64,000 nt of DNA from Ferdinandcohnia sp047238305 (GCF_047238305.1 NZ_JBDFMO010000001.1:186001-250000); one strand, 5' to 3'. Counted from the first letter of the stretch, positions 15,890 to 25,063 are shown. The notes: generated by a model from the letters alone, not told the origin. Numbers and translations are program-made.

Positions 15890-17278
15890 TCATAATTTAA
15901 CTGTTAGTGCTGGTGTTTTTGAATATTGTTTTCCGGGATGATGGGCAGGTAGTTGGCTTCCTTTCCCAAATAGGCTATCTCTTAATGTGTCACCTTCATA
16001 TTCTTTTCTTACCAGACCTCTTTCTTGTAATACTGGCACAACAAGTTCTACGAAATCTTTAAATGTACCAGGAGTAATCGCGTACGCAATGTTAAACCCA
16101 TCTACTCCAGTTTCTTTAATCCAACTTTCCAAATCATCTGCAACCTGTTCTGGGCTTCCGACAGTTACTGGACCCAATCCACCTATTCCCGTATATTTTT
16201 TAATTTCATCAATCGTCCAATTTTTATCGGAATCAATTCTAGTAAAATTTTCGACTGTCGATTGAATCGCATCATTTTTGACAAACTTAAGATTTTCATG
16301 CGGACCATATTCTGAAAAATCGATTCCCGTCCAGCCACCAAGAAGTGCTAGTGCCCCTTCATAGCTTACATGTTTTTGATATTCATTGAACTTTTCATGT
16401 GCTTCCTCTTCAGTTCGACCCACGATTGGAGTAATACAAGTAAGAATTTTTATTTCCTCTGGTGTCCTACCTGCCTTTATTGCCTCTTCACGGAGTTTTT
16501 TTACAGAATGCCTAGCAGCGTTTTTAGTCGGTGCCCCAATAAAGATCAGTTCCGCATTTTTACCAGCAAAAGCGCGACCTTTTGTGAAGGTTCCAGCCTG
16601 AAAGAGTACCGGCGTTCTTTGTGGGGAAGGCTCACATAGGTGTGCACCCGGAACTTTAAAATATTTACCTTCATGTTTGATGTCATGAACCTTGCTAGGG
16701 TCAGCGAAAATGCGATTCTCTTTATCTAATAAAACTGCATCATCTTCCCAGCTGCCTTCCCATAATTTATAGCAAACTTGTAAATATTCTTCGGCAATAT
16801 CATAGCGTTCATCATGTTTAATTTGGTCTTCCAATCCCATATTCACCGCGGCGCTTTTTAAATAAGAAGTAACAATATTCCAGCCTACACGCCCTTTTGT
16901 AATATGATCCAGTGTCGACATTCTCCGAGCAAATGTATAAGGATGCTCATGTGTGACAGATGCCGTGACTCCAAATCCTAAATGCTTTGTCACAGCTGAC
17001 ATTAATGGCACAACAAGTGATGGGTCGTTAACAGGAGTTTGAGTCCCTTGACGGATAGCGGCATCGCGGGAGCCTTGATACACATCATAAGGGCCTAGTA
17101 CGTCTGCTAGAAAAATAGCATCGAATCTACCCTTTTCTAAAAGCTTCGCCAATTCAATCCAATACTCGCTATCTTTATAGCGGTGGGATTGATCCTCGGG
17201 ATGCGTCCACAGTCCTGGGGATTGATGCCCCACACAGTTCATATCAAATGCATTTAAATAAATTCTTTTGTTAGTCAT
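15890..17278 (-). CDS. FMN-dependent monooxygenase, NtaA/SnaA/DszA family
   Basis: Flavin-dependent oxygenase, 462 residues, of the bacterial-luciferase fold group that cleaves C-S or C-N bonds with reduced FMN. Diagnostic blocks: YWIELAKLLEKGRFDAIFLA at about 35-55, FGVTASVTHEHPYTFARRMS near 100, TKGRVGWNIVTSYLKSAA near 130, and PVLFQAGTFTKGRAFAGKNA near 222. It sits 20 bp downstream of an SsuE-like flavin reductase, the usual supplier of FMNH2, and both lie downstream of yezD and a SAM riboswitch. That points to use of organic sulfur compounds under methionine/cysteine limitation. The exact substrate is unknown. Confidence 0.9.
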   Translation of the reverse strand: MTNKRIYLNAFDMNCVGHQSPGLWTHPEDQSHRYKDSEYWIELAKLLEKGRFDAIFLADVLGPYDVYQGSRDAAIRQGTQTPVNDPSLVVPLMSAVTKHLGFGVTASVTHEHPYTFARRMSTLDHITKGRVGWNIVTSYLKSAAVNMGLEDQIKHDERYDIAEEYLQVCYKLWEGSWEDDAVLLDKENRIFADPSKVHDIKHEGKYFKVPGAHLCEPSPQRTPVLFQAGTFTKGRAFAGKNAELIFIGAPTKNAARHSVKKLREEAIKAGRTPEEIKILTCITPIVGRTEEEAHEKFNEYQKHVSYEGALALLGGWTGIDFSEYGPHENLKFVKNDAIQSTVENFTRIDSDKNWTIDEIKKYTGIGGLGPVTVGSPEQVADDLESWIKETGVDGFNIAYAITPGTFKDFVELVVPVLQERGLVRKEYEGDTLRDSLFGKGSQLPAHHPGKQYSKTPALTVKL

Positions 17279-17298
17279 TTTTGTTAGCTCCTTTTTTA

Positions 17299-17850
17299 TT
17301 AATTTTTCAAAGCAAAATCTTTATTCTGATTAACTGCTTCAATAAAGTAATAAAGCTCCTTTTTCAGTCTTTCTAAAACATTCACATCGATAATTGGGTT
17401 CACTACCTGTGCTTTATCGATTTGGCAATCTTGGAAGTAAACTCCCTGTAAGCTTTGCCCCTTTAATGCTGCTAGTAAAGGTTTGAGGCTGAAGTCAATC
17501 GCTAGGAGATGTGCAGGGCTTCCGCCAGTCATAATTGGTAAAACCGGTTTTCTAGCTAACACATCTTGTGGAAGCAAATCTAGCACAGCCTTCAGAACTC
17601 CTGTGTAAGCTGCCTTGTAAACAGGGGACCCTATAATCACACCTTCAGCCCCTTGGATTAGTGAAGTGAGCTCCTTAAGGGCTGGACTATCAAACTTCAG
17701 ATTGAATATGTCATCAGAAGGAATATCTCTCACGGATACATGTGTGATTGAAAAACCTTCATGTTTAAGCTTTTTCCCTATAAACTGTAGAACCAAATCC
17801 GTTCTAGAACTAACTAATGGACTTCCCGATAAAATAACGATTTCGCTCAT
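17299..17850 (-). CDS. NADPH-dependent FMN reductase, SsuE-like
   Basis: Supplies reduced FMN to the adjacent monooxygenase. It has 183 residues from ATG 17850; an ATG nine bases earlier is too close to the AAAGGATG site. The flavodoxin-like fold starts EIVILSGSPLVSSRTDLVLQ, and the FMN-binding EGVIIGSPVYKAAYTGVLKA at about residues 68-88 is typical of SsuE/YhdA proteins. GGSPAHLLAIDFSLKPLL near 110-128 also fits SsuE. Same strand as yezD upstream and the monooxygenase downstream. Confidence 0.88.
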   Translation of the reverse strand: MSEIVILSGSPLVSSRTDLVLQFIGKKLKHEGFSITHVSVRDIPSDDIFNLKFDSPALKELTSLIQGAEGVIIGSPVYKAAYTGVLKAVLDLLPQDVLARKPVLPIMTGGSPAHLLAIDFSLKPLLAALKGQSLQGVYFQDCQIDKAQVVNPIIDVNVLERLKKELYYFIEAVNQNKDFALKN

Positions 17851-17937
17851 GTTGATCATCCTTTCTTTTTTATTGAAATCATTCTCGAATGAGTTTGGAA
17901 CACCAACCTACCCCTTCCATTGAAAAAAGGTAATAGA

Positions 17938-17996
17938 AAAAGGCATCTTTATCCAAAACGTCATAAATGGACGCTTTGAAAATAAAGATGCCTTTA
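17938..17996 (-). terminator. Hairpin between yezD and the flavin reductase
   Basis: AGGCATCTTTAT (17941-17952) and ATAAAGATGCCT (17982-17993) are a perfect 12-bp stem with a 29-base loop. On the minus strand it is followed by TTTTTC. It would stop or thin transcripts arriving from yezD before ssuE. Confidence 0.65.
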
Positions 17997-18010
17997 GTCG
18001 TCTAATCGGC

Positions 18011-18193
18011 TTATTCTTTTTTCGTTGATTGTATTTGGGATGATGTAGATTTTTGTATGGAAAAACGCTTCTTTTCCGTCGCATCAATTTGGGTGATTTC
18101 TCCATTGTGGACGGTAATCACAACAGATCCAAATTCCAGGTTCTCCAAGGTTGATAAAATATGTTTCACTTTGGATTCATCAAGTTTTGCCAT
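18011..18193 (-). CDS. yezD: YezD-family small protein (DUF2292)
   Basis: Small protein of 60 residues. The open frame extends further upstream but runs into the riboswitch; ATG 18193 follows AAGGAGG and gives the normal size. Conserved family core: ESKVKHILSTLENLEFGSVV then ITVHNGEITQIDATEKKRF. YezD proteins are found in Firmicute sulfur-assimilation operons; their role is unknown. The SAM-I leader directly upstream fits that role. The Ser/Thr/Lys-rich tail of about 13 residues is variable. Confidence 0.85.
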   Translation of the reverse strand: MAKLDESKVKHILSTLENLEFGSVVITVHNGEITQIDATEKKRFSIQKSTSSQIQSTKKE

Positions 18194-18271
18194 GTCACTC
18201 CTCCTTATAAAAGATGTGTATTGTGCCATTGCGGTTGGTTGACCAGTATGACAATTGTTCATTTTGCCAAA

Positions 18272-18301
18272 ATAAAAACCCTCTTCTAACAAGAAGAGGG
18301 C
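18272..18301 (-). terminator. Riboswitch expression-platform terminator
   Basis: CCCTCTTCT and AGAAGAGGG form the stem, followed on the minus strand by TTTTTATTTT. It lies between the SAM-I aptamer and yezD. Confidence 0.85.
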
Positions 18302-18325
18302 ATACATGCATAGTTCAAATACACT

Positions 18326-18430
18326 CTTCTTATCTTTCAAGCTTAACGCTTGCTGGAATTGGCACAGTACAAAATGTCTGTTGCCGAGGCATCGTCGGGC
18401 CAGTCCCTCCACCTCTCTGGATAAGAATCA
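18326..18430 (-). ncRNA. SAM-I (S-box) riboswitch
   Basis: Reading the minus strand from 18427: CTTATCCAGAGAGGTGGAGG, then GACTGGCCCGACGATGCC, TCGGCAAC, later GTGCCAATTCCAGCAAG and closing GATAAG. These are the conserved P1, K-turn, GAUGAAACCUCGGCAAC-like and P3/P4 junction elements of the S-box. A terminator stem follows at 18272-18301. It represses yezD (and possibly the downstream sulfur genes) when S-adenosylmethionine is plentiful. Confidence 0.92.
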
Positions 18431-18633
18431 ATTCGTAATTAAGTTGTTGTTTGTTGATATTAAATTACACGGAATTTTACTATCTGTCAATTACTTTATC
18501 CAAAAATTTTTAAAAGAGGGAACTTTTAGTTATTTAGTCATGGTTGAGAATATGGGTTTGGGTATTGATGATAGAATCCTTGGTACTTATCTGAATCCTT
18601 TATTGAATTCGAGGTCACCATTTTTTAATCTCT

Positions 18634-18766
18634 TTAATCTCTATACATCCGCGCTATCTCATCCATTTCTTCAACTGACAATATTTTCTCTGCTAACGGA
18701 AACAGCATATTTTCTTCCTTTGCGAAGTGCTGTGTTAATGTTGCATAAGCTTGAGGAATTGTAAAC
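18634..18766 (-). pseudogene. 3' remnant of a hemerythrin HHE-domain protein
   Basis: On the minus strand the frame ending at TAA 18634 reads TIPQAYATLTQHFAKEENML then FPLAEKILSVEEMDEIARMY. HFAKEENMLFP is the iron-ligand HxxxE segment at the C-terminal end of hemerythrin-like proteins. Upstream sequence is not homologous and there is no start. The rest of 18440-18633 shows nothing I can support. Confidence 0.6.
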
Positions 18767-18791
18767 TTTACCCATATCAACCCACGAAAAA

Positions 18792-18830
18792 GAGACCCCG
18801 ACTATACCAATTCAAGGTCTCAAATTTATT
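18792..18830 (-). terminator. Terminator after wrbA
   Basis: GAGACC (18792-18797) and GGTCTC (18816-18821) form the stem; on the minus strand CTTTTTC follows. Confidence 0.6.
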
Positions 18831-18840
18831 TTTTTCTTGT

Positions 18841-19452
18841 TTATTGATTTGCTTTTTTTACCCATTCCGCTACAGTAACTGTACGTTTTGCTTGATGTTT
18901 CACTGCCCCTTGTACGTCTTCAATCATTTTTCCATCTTGACCGACTGTCACACTTGTTCCATATGGATTTCCGCCAGCTCCAAAAATGATTGGATCTGTA
19001 TAACCAGGTGCAGCAATAATCGCTCCCCAATGCATCATACTTGTGTATAACGAAAGGATTGTCGCTTCTTGTCCACCATGCGGATTTTGTGCAGACGTCA
19101 TCGCACTTACAACTTTATTAATCGTTTTGCCAGTAGCCCAAAGTCCACCTTGAGTATCAAGAAATTGTTTCATTTGTGAAGGCATGTTTCCAAAGCGTGT
19201 AGGAACACTAAAGATAATGGCGTCTGCCCATTCAATATCATCTGATGTAACTACTGGAACGTCCTTCGTTGCTTCAACTGTTGCTTTCCATACTTCATTT
19301 CCCTGAATGACAGACTCAGGAGCTAATTCCTGGACCTTTAATACTTTAACTTCAGCCCCAGCTTCTTTAGCTCCTTCTTCAGCCCATTTTGATAACTGAT
19401 AATTTGTGCCGCCCATACTGTAAAAAATGACTGCTAATTTAACATTTGACAA
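18841..19452 (-). CDS. wrbA: NAD(P)H:quinone oxidoreductase, WrbA type
   Basis: FMN-binding flavodoxin-like quinone reductase, 203 residues from a TTG at 19452, which follows AAAAGGAG at good spacing; an ATG at 19473 lacks a site. Motifs: VKLAVIFYSMGGTNYQLSKW at the phosphate-binding loop, IIFSVPTRFGNMPSQMKQFL near residue 75, and GKTINKVVSAMTSAQNPHGG near 108. It reduces quinones by two electrons, limiting semiquinone stress. A type A repeat, not a promoter I can see, lies between it and the gdpD gene. Confidence 0.9.
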   Translation of the reverse strand: MSNVKLAVIFYSMGGTNYQLSKWAEEGAKEAGAEVKVLKVQELAPESVIQGNEVWKATVEATKDVPVVTSDDIEWADAIIFSVPTRFGNMPSQMKQFLDTQGGLWATGKTINKVVSAMTSAQNPHGGQEATILSLYTSMMHWGAIIAAPGYTDPIIFGAGGNPYGTSVTVGQDGKMIEDVQGAVKHQAKRTVTVAEWVKKANQ

Positions 19453-19550
19453 TTTTCCAGTCTCCTTTTCCAATGAATTTTTTTAAGTGGTAGAGTAAAA
19501 CCCAATATCTTACCTATCCTATTATTTCTTATAATTTGTTTTAATATGCG

Positions 19551-19627
19551 GGACAGTGGGACAGGTTCATTGTCCCAAAAGGCATTTAGTAAAAAAACGT
19601 GGGACGCAGTACCTGTCCCCGCGTCCC
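19551..19627. repeat. Interspersed palindromic repeat type A, full composite
   Basis: GGGACAGGTTCATTGTCCC (19558-19576) is followed after a 24-bp spacer by GGGACGCAGTACCTGTCCC and GCGTCCCC. This two-part layout recurs at 32745, 33940 and 35871. Confidence 0.8.
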
Positions 19628-19638
19628 CTTTAACTTCT

Positions 19639-20493
19639 TTATACAAAATTCACTTGTTGATTTCTTATTCGTATTGCCCTTTCAGGATAATCGGTAATGA
19701 TCGCATCGACTTGCAATTTTAGTAATTTTTCGATTTCATTTGGCTCATTGACAGTCCAAACTCTTACTTTATCGTACATACCTTGCAAGCATGACCCATA
19801 GTCCTCATTTGCCCGATTGTTGAGATAATGAATGACTTCGATTGGTACATGCATTGGGAATTGTTTACTTACTTCCAGTAACTGCTGAAAAATTTCTGTC
19901 TTAGGTAAAAGAATGGATTTGTTTAAATGCAGTGCTTCCAGTTCTAGAGCATTAATATAATCGTAAGGAAGGGAAATACTATTATTAAGTAACCATGCTA
20001 TTTTGGCACTTGGATCAATCTGCTTCATTCTTATAATTGTGGGCAAGTGAAACGAAGAATAAATCACCTTCCGATTTTTGGCGTATTGTTCAACAACCTT
20101 TTGAACCTTCTCTTCAATTCCTTCGTAAGGTACTGAACCTGTTTTTAGTTCGATATTAAGCTCAATATCATAAGGAGACAATAGTTCTAGAACTTCTTTT
20201 AGGGTTGGAACCTGTTCGTTGTCCCATGCTTCTTCATATTCGCCAAAATGAGTAAATGGTTTACCAGCACTATATTTTTTGATTTCAACTAAGGTTACAT
20301 CTTTAATCCAACCTGCTCCGCTTGTTGTCCGGTCAAGGGTTTCATCATGGATCACAACAACTTCCCCGTCTTTTGTCAAATGGACATCAAGTTCCAACCC
20401 ATCAACACCTTGCTCAATCGCTTTTTTAAAACTAAGTAACGTATTTTCCGGATAAATCCCCTTTGCTCCGCGGTGACCATAAATTTTCGTCAT
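19639..20493 (-). CDS. Glycerophosphodiester phosphodiesterase
   Basis: Hydrolyses glycerophosphodiesters to glycerol-3-phosphate and an alcohol. It has 284 residues, with the GDPD signature IYGHRGAKGIYPENTLLSF at the N-terminus and LELDVHLTKDGEVVVIHDET near residue 37, carrying the catalytic His and the metal-binding Glu/Asp residues. There is no signal peptide, so it is cytoplasmic. It lies 100 bp after ugpB, separated by a type A repeat, and completes a Ugp-type cluster in which imported glycerophosphodiesters are cut inside the cell. Confidence 0.93.
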   Translation of the reverse strand: MTKIYGHRGAKGIYPENTLLSFKKAIEQGVDGLELDVHLTKDGEVVVIHDETLDRTTSGAGWIKDVTLVEIKKYSAGKPFTHFGEYEEAWDNEQVPTLKEVLELLSPYDIELNIELKTGSVPYEGIEEKVQKVVEQYAKNRKVIYSSFHLPTIIRMKQIDPSAKIAWLLNNSISLPYDYINALELEALHLNKSILLPKTEIFQQLLEVSKQFPMHVPIEVIHYLNNRANEDYGSCLQGMYDKVRVWTVNEPNEIEKLLKLQVDAIITDYPERAIRIRNQQVNFV

Positions 20494-20554
20494 GATAACC
20501 CTTCCCTTCCTTACATCTTTATTGATTATTTATATGCAATCCTTATTAAAAAAA

Positions 20555-20588
20555 TGGTGGGACACGGTACCTGTCCCCGTGTCCCATT
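20555..20588. repeat. Interspersed palindromic repeat type A, single hairpin
   Basis: GGGACACGG (20559-20567) and CCGTGTCCC (20577-20585) enclose TACCTGTCC, next to the ugpB stop. A variant of the GGGACGCGGTACCTGTCCC half. Confidence 0.7.
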
Positions 20589-20592
20589 TCAT

Positions 20593-21960
20593 TTACTTTG
20601 CTCGTGCTTTGTTTGCTTGTTCGATTGCTTTATTAAATTGGTCTACGGCTGTTTTATAGGCTTCATCGACAGATCCGCCATTATATACGGATTCAAGGGC
20701 TGTTTCCATGACTTTTCTTCCTTGTGGAAGCATGTCCATTAAAGCACCTTGTGTCGCAAATGATGATTTAGTTGCTTGTAATTGCTCAACTGTTACACGT
20801 AATTGTGGTTTTTCCTCATGGGCATCCTTTACCAGTTGTTCCTCGTATGCAGCTGGATTGATGGCAAAATACCCTGTACCAACATGCCATTTCGCTTGAA
20901 CTTCAGGAGTTTGTAGATATTTCATAAATTCCCATGCTGCATTTGTTTCTGCTTCTGGTTTTCCATCGATCATCCAAAGACTTGCTCCACCAATGACGAC
21001 CCCTTCACGGTCCTTATTTTCAGGGTGTGGAAGGAAGGCAATCCCTACTTCAAAAGGAGCATTATCGATAACATCTCTTGCACTTGCTGAAGATTGTAAG
21101 AACATAGCGACATCACCGGCTAGGAATCCAGCAACCATATTATCCCCATTTGTTCCGTAATTCGCAAATGTACCGTCATCTACCATTCGCTTAACCCATT
21201 CAAAAATGGACTTTCCTTCTTCTTCAGTCCACCCAATTTCAGTTGGTGTATCTGAACGACCATTATCATTATTTAATAATAACGCACCCTGATTGGCTAA
21301 TAATTGCTCCCATAACCAGCCATATGCTTGTAACGCGAAGCCTTTCATTTTTGGATTCGATTTAACAATGGCTTTACCTGCAGCTTCTACTTCTTCATAA
21401 GTTGCTGGAGGTGTTTCTGGATCTAAACCTGCCGCAGTAAATGCATCCTTGTTATAATACATAACGGGTGTAGACGAGTTAAACGGCATTGAATAAAACT
21501 TTCCATCTAATGAATAGTAATTAATAATGTTTTCCTCTAATCCACTCATATCGTACCCATCCCCATCTACTAATTCCTGAATCGGTTTGATATTTCCACT
21601 ATTAATCATAGACATTGTTCCAATTTCGAAGGTTTGAATCATCGTCGGTGCACTATCAGTACCAGCAACAGCATTGAATTTTGTTAATGATTCATCGTAG
21701 GTACCTTGGTATTCCGCATTTACTTGAATTTCTTCTTGTGAGTTATTGAAGTCTTCTACAATACTGTTTAATGCTTCTTGACCCGCTCCACCCATGGAGT
21801 GCCAGAATGTGACGGTCTGTTTTTCACTTTTTTCTTCAGAATCTGATCCATTTCCTGAGCCAGTGTTTTGCTCACCTTCTCCTGCTGTGGATTCACCTCC
21901 TGCACATGCTGCTAATAGTAGAACGAAGCCTAATGCAAGGATCATTAAGATTTTTTTCAT
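20593..21960 (-). CDS. ugpB: Glycerol-3-phosphate-type ABC importer, binding lipoprotein
   Basis: Receptor for sn-glycerol-3-phosphate or glycerophosphodiesters, 455 residues. Lipoprotein signal with lipobox LLAAC, then an acidic Ser/Gly linker. UgpB-like blocks: VTFWHSMGGAGQEALNSIVE near residue 50, YSMPFNSSTPVMYYNKDAFT near 160, KYLQTPEVQAKWHVGTGYFA near 345 and a C-terminal AIEQANKARAK. These closely match the paralogue at 58844-60202. It lies in a run with two permeases, an ATPase and a GDPD. Specificity is assigned by context and motifs. Confidence 0.88.
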   Translation of the reverse strand: MKKILMILALGFVLLLAACAGGESTAGEGEQNTGSGNGSDSEEKSEKQTVTFWHSMGGAGQEALNSIVEDFNNSQEEIQVNAEYQGTYDESLTKFNAVAGTDSAPTMIQTFEIGTMSMINSGNIKPIQELVDGDGYDMSGLEENIINYYSLDGKFYSMPFNSSTPVMYYNKDAFTAAGLDPETPPATYEEVEAAGKAIVKSNPKMKGFALQAYGWLWEQLLANQGALLLNNDNGRSDTPTEIGWTEEEGKSIFEWVKRMVDDGTFANYGTNGDNMVAGFLAGDVAMFLQSSASARDVIDNAPFEVGIAFLPHPENKDREGVVIGGASLWMIDGKPEAETNAAWEFMKYLQTPEVQAKWHVGTGYFAINPAAYEEQLVKDAHEEKPQLRVTVEQLQATKSSFATQGALMDMLPQGRKVMETALESVYNGGSVDEAYKTAVDQFNKAIEQANKARAK

Positions 21961-22003
21961 TTTTAATTGCTCCTTTTTAATTGGTATATTTTCGAGGAAA
22001 CTG

Positions 22004-22819
22004 TTATTTTACAGCGCCCTCTGTTAAACCTGTTTGAAGCTTCTTTTGTCCTAGGAAAAGCAAAATCAATGTCGGGATGATCACGATCACGGCACCAGCC
22101 ATGATGACGCCCCAATCATTTAATTGTTCCTGTGTTTGCAATTGCTTTAAGCCGATTTGTACCGTACGAACCGTATCGTTGGTGGTCGCCAATAGTGGCC
22201 ATAGATACATATTCCACGATGTTAAAAAACCATAAATTCCCAATGTAACTAAACTTGTCTTTGTTACAGGTAGTACAACTGTTAAATAAAATTTGAAATC
22301 ACCAATCCCGGCTATTTGGCTTGCTTCCCTTAATTCTTTAGGAATTTGTTTAAAGTTCTGTCTGAGCAAAAATGTTCCAAAGGTTGTTGCGAAAAATGGA
22401 ATCGTTAGCCCAGTGTAATGATCTAGCCACCCTAGATCACGGATTATGTGGAAGTTCGGGATAATCGATGCCTCAAAGGGAACCATCATTGTCGCAATAA
22501 AAAGATAAAATAAAACATCTCTTCCCTTAAACTCTAAAAATACAAAGGCATAGGCAGCTAGACTCGATAATGCCAATTGTCCTAGCATAATCACAATCGA
22601 CACTACAAAACTATTAATCAAATATTGAATTAAAGGAAATCGTTCAAAAGCTGCAACATAATTATCTGCTGTTAGTGTGGTCGGCAAACTCGCCGTTAAA
22701 ATATCTTGGTTCGTCATAAAACTCATGACAATCGCCATTACCGCCGGTCCGGCAATTAGAATCGCTGAAACAGTCAATAAAAGATAGAAGATGACTTTTC
22801 TTCCCATTGACATCATCAT
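22004..22819 (-). CDS. ugpE: Glycerol-3-phosphate-type ABC importer permease UgpE
   Basis: 271 residues with six hydrophobic segments. The EAA loop ELREASQIAGIGDFKFYLTV is near residue 160. The tail WGVIMAGAVIVIIPTLILLF and LGQKKLQTGLTEGAVK is typical of UgpE. It overlaps ugpA by 4 bp. The paralogue at 58014-58826 has nearly the same blocks. Confidence 0.88.
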   Translation of the reverse strand: MMMSMGRKVIFYLLLTVSAILIAGPAVMAIVMSFMTNQDILTASLPTTLTADNYVAAFERFPLIQYLINSFVVSIVIMLGQLALSSLAAYAFVFLEFKGRDVLFYLFIATMMVPFEASIIPNFHIIRDLGWLDHYTGLTIPFFATTFGTFLLRQNFKQIPKELREASQIAGIGDFKFYLTVVLPVTKTSLVTLGIYGFLTSWNMYLWPLLATTNDTVRTVQIGLKQLQTQEQLNDWGVIMAGAVIVIIPTLILLFLGQKKLQTGLTEGAVK

Positions 22820-23760
22820 TGATAGTGGACCCTCCTCTCACCCAGCTTAAATTGCAGTGCTGTCATCAATAAAATAATAATGAATAACACAATCGCCTGG
22901 GCACTAGCTGAGCCGAACTGGTAATTCACAAATGCCTCACGGTAAATGGAATATACAATCAAATTCGTTTCATTTGCTGGTCCACCTTGGGTTAAAATAT
23001 CGATCTGACCAAATGTTTGGAATGAATTAATAATCGATACGGTAATCACAAAAAATAAGGTCGGTGAAAGCATTGGAACTGTGATTCTTCTAAGCTTATA
23101 AAAATAACCAGACCCTTCAATATCAGCACTTTCATATAAAGAGGTATCGATGGATTGTAATCCACCTAACAAAATTAAAAATGTAAATCCAATATTCATC
23201 CAAATCGTAGTAACCGCAATCGCAATCATTGCCCATTTTGGATCAGTCAGCCAGCCAATCGACTCCGCTCCAAAAATAGTAAGAATTTGGTTTAAAAAAC
23301 CCATTGTCGGGTTAAACAAGTACAGCCAAAATACAGATGCTGCTGCAACCGATACACCCATGGTTGAGGTAAAAATGGTTCTAAAAAAGCCAATCCCCTT
23401 TAGTTTTTCATTGGAAATGACAGCTAAAAACAAACTAACCACAACCGTTATAGGTACCGTATAAAGCACAAACAAAAACGTATTTTTAAAGCTTTTTAGA
23501 AAAATAGGATCTGAAAACATATACAAATAGTTTTCCAAACCAACAAATACGGTTGTCGCTCCCTTTGCATCTGTCAAAAAGAAGCTTAAATACATGGTCT
23601 TAAACAAGGGGTAAAACACAAAAACACTAAATAAAACAATCGATGGTAATAGAAATAAAATTCCTTTAAGTAAACTAGAAATCCGTTTTTGCCTTTTTGC
23701 TTTCTCAATTTGAATAGTAAAGGTTTCATTATTTTCAATGATTGGACTGATCATACTCAT
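22816..23760 (-). CDS. ugpA: Glycerol-3-phosphate-type ABC importer permease UgpA
   Basis: 314 residues; a hydrophilic N-terminal stretch of about 25 residues precedes six spans. LYESADIEGSGYFYKLRRIT near residue 225 is the EAA loop, followed by FGQIDILTQGGPANETNL, the usual UgpA signature. It overlaps ugpC by 4 bp upstream and ugpE by 4 bp downstream, so the genes are translationally coupled. Confidence 0.88.
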   Translation of the reverse strand: MSMISPIIENNETFTIQIEKAKRQKRISSLLKGILFLLPSIVLFSVFVFYPLFKTMYLSFFLTDAKGATTVFVGLENYLYMFSDPIFLKSFKNTFLFVLYTVPITVVVSLFLAVISNEKLKGIGFFRTIFTSTMGVSVAAASVFWLYLFNPTMGFLNQILTIFGAESIGWLTDPKWAMIAIAVTTIWMNIGFTFLILLGGLQSIDTSLYESADIEGSGYFYKLRRITVPMLSPTLFFVITVSIINSFQTFGQIDILTQGGPANETNLIVYSIYREAFVNYQFGSASAQAIVLFIIILLMTALQFKLGERRVHYQ

Positions 23761-24878
23761 ATCGCTACAACCTCTTGTTTCTTCCCAAGTTCAGCAGATT
23801 TAAGTAACTTGCCTGAATCTCCATCAAAGAATAGTAGGTATTGGGGTAAAATTTGCACAGGAACCATTTGTCCAAAATGGATGTTCCACTGTCCTGGCCA
23901 TTTTGCCGTCCATAATTCCGAACCAACATCAAAAGAAACCGATGTTTCATTCCCTAACTGTTCAACATTCACAGCTTCTAAGTATGTAAGGTGCTCTTCT
24001 TTTTCAAGGCCTGAAAATAAATGCTCTGCTCGGACTCCAACCACGAGGTTCTGAGTTCTAGGTAAATCCTTAACCATCATAGGATTTATGGGTATATGTA
24101 ATTGATTTTCTATTATGAGTTCTGTGCGATCTTCCGATATGACGGCTTTTCCTAGATTCATTTTTGGGGAGCCGATAAAAGATGCAACAAACAAATTTTC
24201 CGGTTCATTGTATAAGGTAATAGGTTTTCCCACTTGTTGAATCTTTCCGTCATTTAGGACCATAATCCGGTCACCCATCGTCATTGCTTCGACTTGGTCA
24301 TGAGTCACATAGATCATCGTTAACCCCAAGCGTTTCTGCAATCTTCGAATTTGAACCCGCATGTTTGCACGAAGCTTTGCGTCTAAATTAGAGAGCGGCT
24401 CATCCATTAAACATAGAGGGGCATGACTTACAACCGAACGTCCAAGTGCAACTCGTTGTCTTTGACCTCCTGACAGTTCCCTAGGTTTCCGCTTTAATAA
24501 TTCGCTTAAGCCTAACATTTCTGCCGCTTCAGTAAGCCTTCTTTGCTGTTCGTGTTTATTCACTTTTCGAGCTTTTAAACCGAACAAAATATTTTGCTCA
24601 ACTGTTAAATGTGGATATAATGCGTAATTTTGAAAAACCATCGATAAATTTCGGTTCTTTGGTGGGAGATGGTTCACGACTTCATTGTTAATTTTGAGGA
24701 TCCCCCCAGAAATGTCTTCAAGCCCTGCTATCATCCGAAGCAATGTACTCTTCCCAGAACCAGAAGGACCAACAAGTACGAAGAATTCACCTTCCTCAAT
24801 CGAAACATTGATTCCATTCAAGACATCCTTTTGTTTATCGTATGATTTTGAGATATCAGTCAACTCAACCTGACTCAT
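23757..24878 (-). CDS. ugpC: ABC importer ATPase UgpC/MsmK type
   Basis: 373 residues from ATG 24878, which follows GGAAAGGAGG; a longer frame to 24917 has no site. Walker A GPSGSGKST near residue 38, Q-loop MVFQNYALYPHLTVEQNI, signature LSGGQRQRVALGR near 134, Walker B CLMDEPLSNLD, switch VTHDQVEAMTMGDR. The C-terminal regulatory TOBE-like domain (about 235-370) has VVGVRAEHLF. First gene of the ugpCAEB-gdpD run. It could also serve other CUT1 importers such as the alpha-xyloside one, which has no ATPase of its own. Confidence 0.9.
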   Translation of the reverse strand: MSQVELTDISKSYDKQKDVLNGINVSIEEGEFFVLVGPSGSGKSTLLRMIAGLEDISGGILKINNEVVNHLPPKNRNLSMVFQNYALYPHLTVEQNILFGLKARKVNKHEQQRRLTEAAEMLGLSELLKRKPRELSGGQRQRVALGRSVVSHAPLCLMDEPLSNLDAKLRANMRVQIRRLQKRLGLTMIYVTHDQVEAMTMGDRIMVLNDGKIQQVGKPITLYNEPENLFVASFIGSPKMNLGKAVISEDRTELIIENQLHIPINPMMVKDLPRTQNLVVGVRAEHLFSGLEKEEHLTYLEAVNVEQLGNETSVSFDVGSELWTAKWPGQWNIHFGQMVPVQILPQYLLFFDGDSGKLLKSAELGKKQEVVAI

Positions 24879-25063
24879 GCCCAGCCTCCTTTCCAATTTA
24901 CAAAACCATTTAACCACATTTGGCGCTCTAAAAATGCTTGTTTACTGTTTTTTGACAAACTCTTATATTCCCTTAATTAATTAACATTTATTTGTTGAAA
25001 TTAATCTTATTTTTACAATAAACGTGACGAATGTACCATTTACGAAATGCCCTTATATAAAAA

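Noticed and set aside
18214..18764. Plus-strand frames across the riboswitch and hemerythrin remnant
   Set aside because: They read antisense to a clear SAM-I aptamer and to the hemerythrin C-terminal block, with no ribosome sites.
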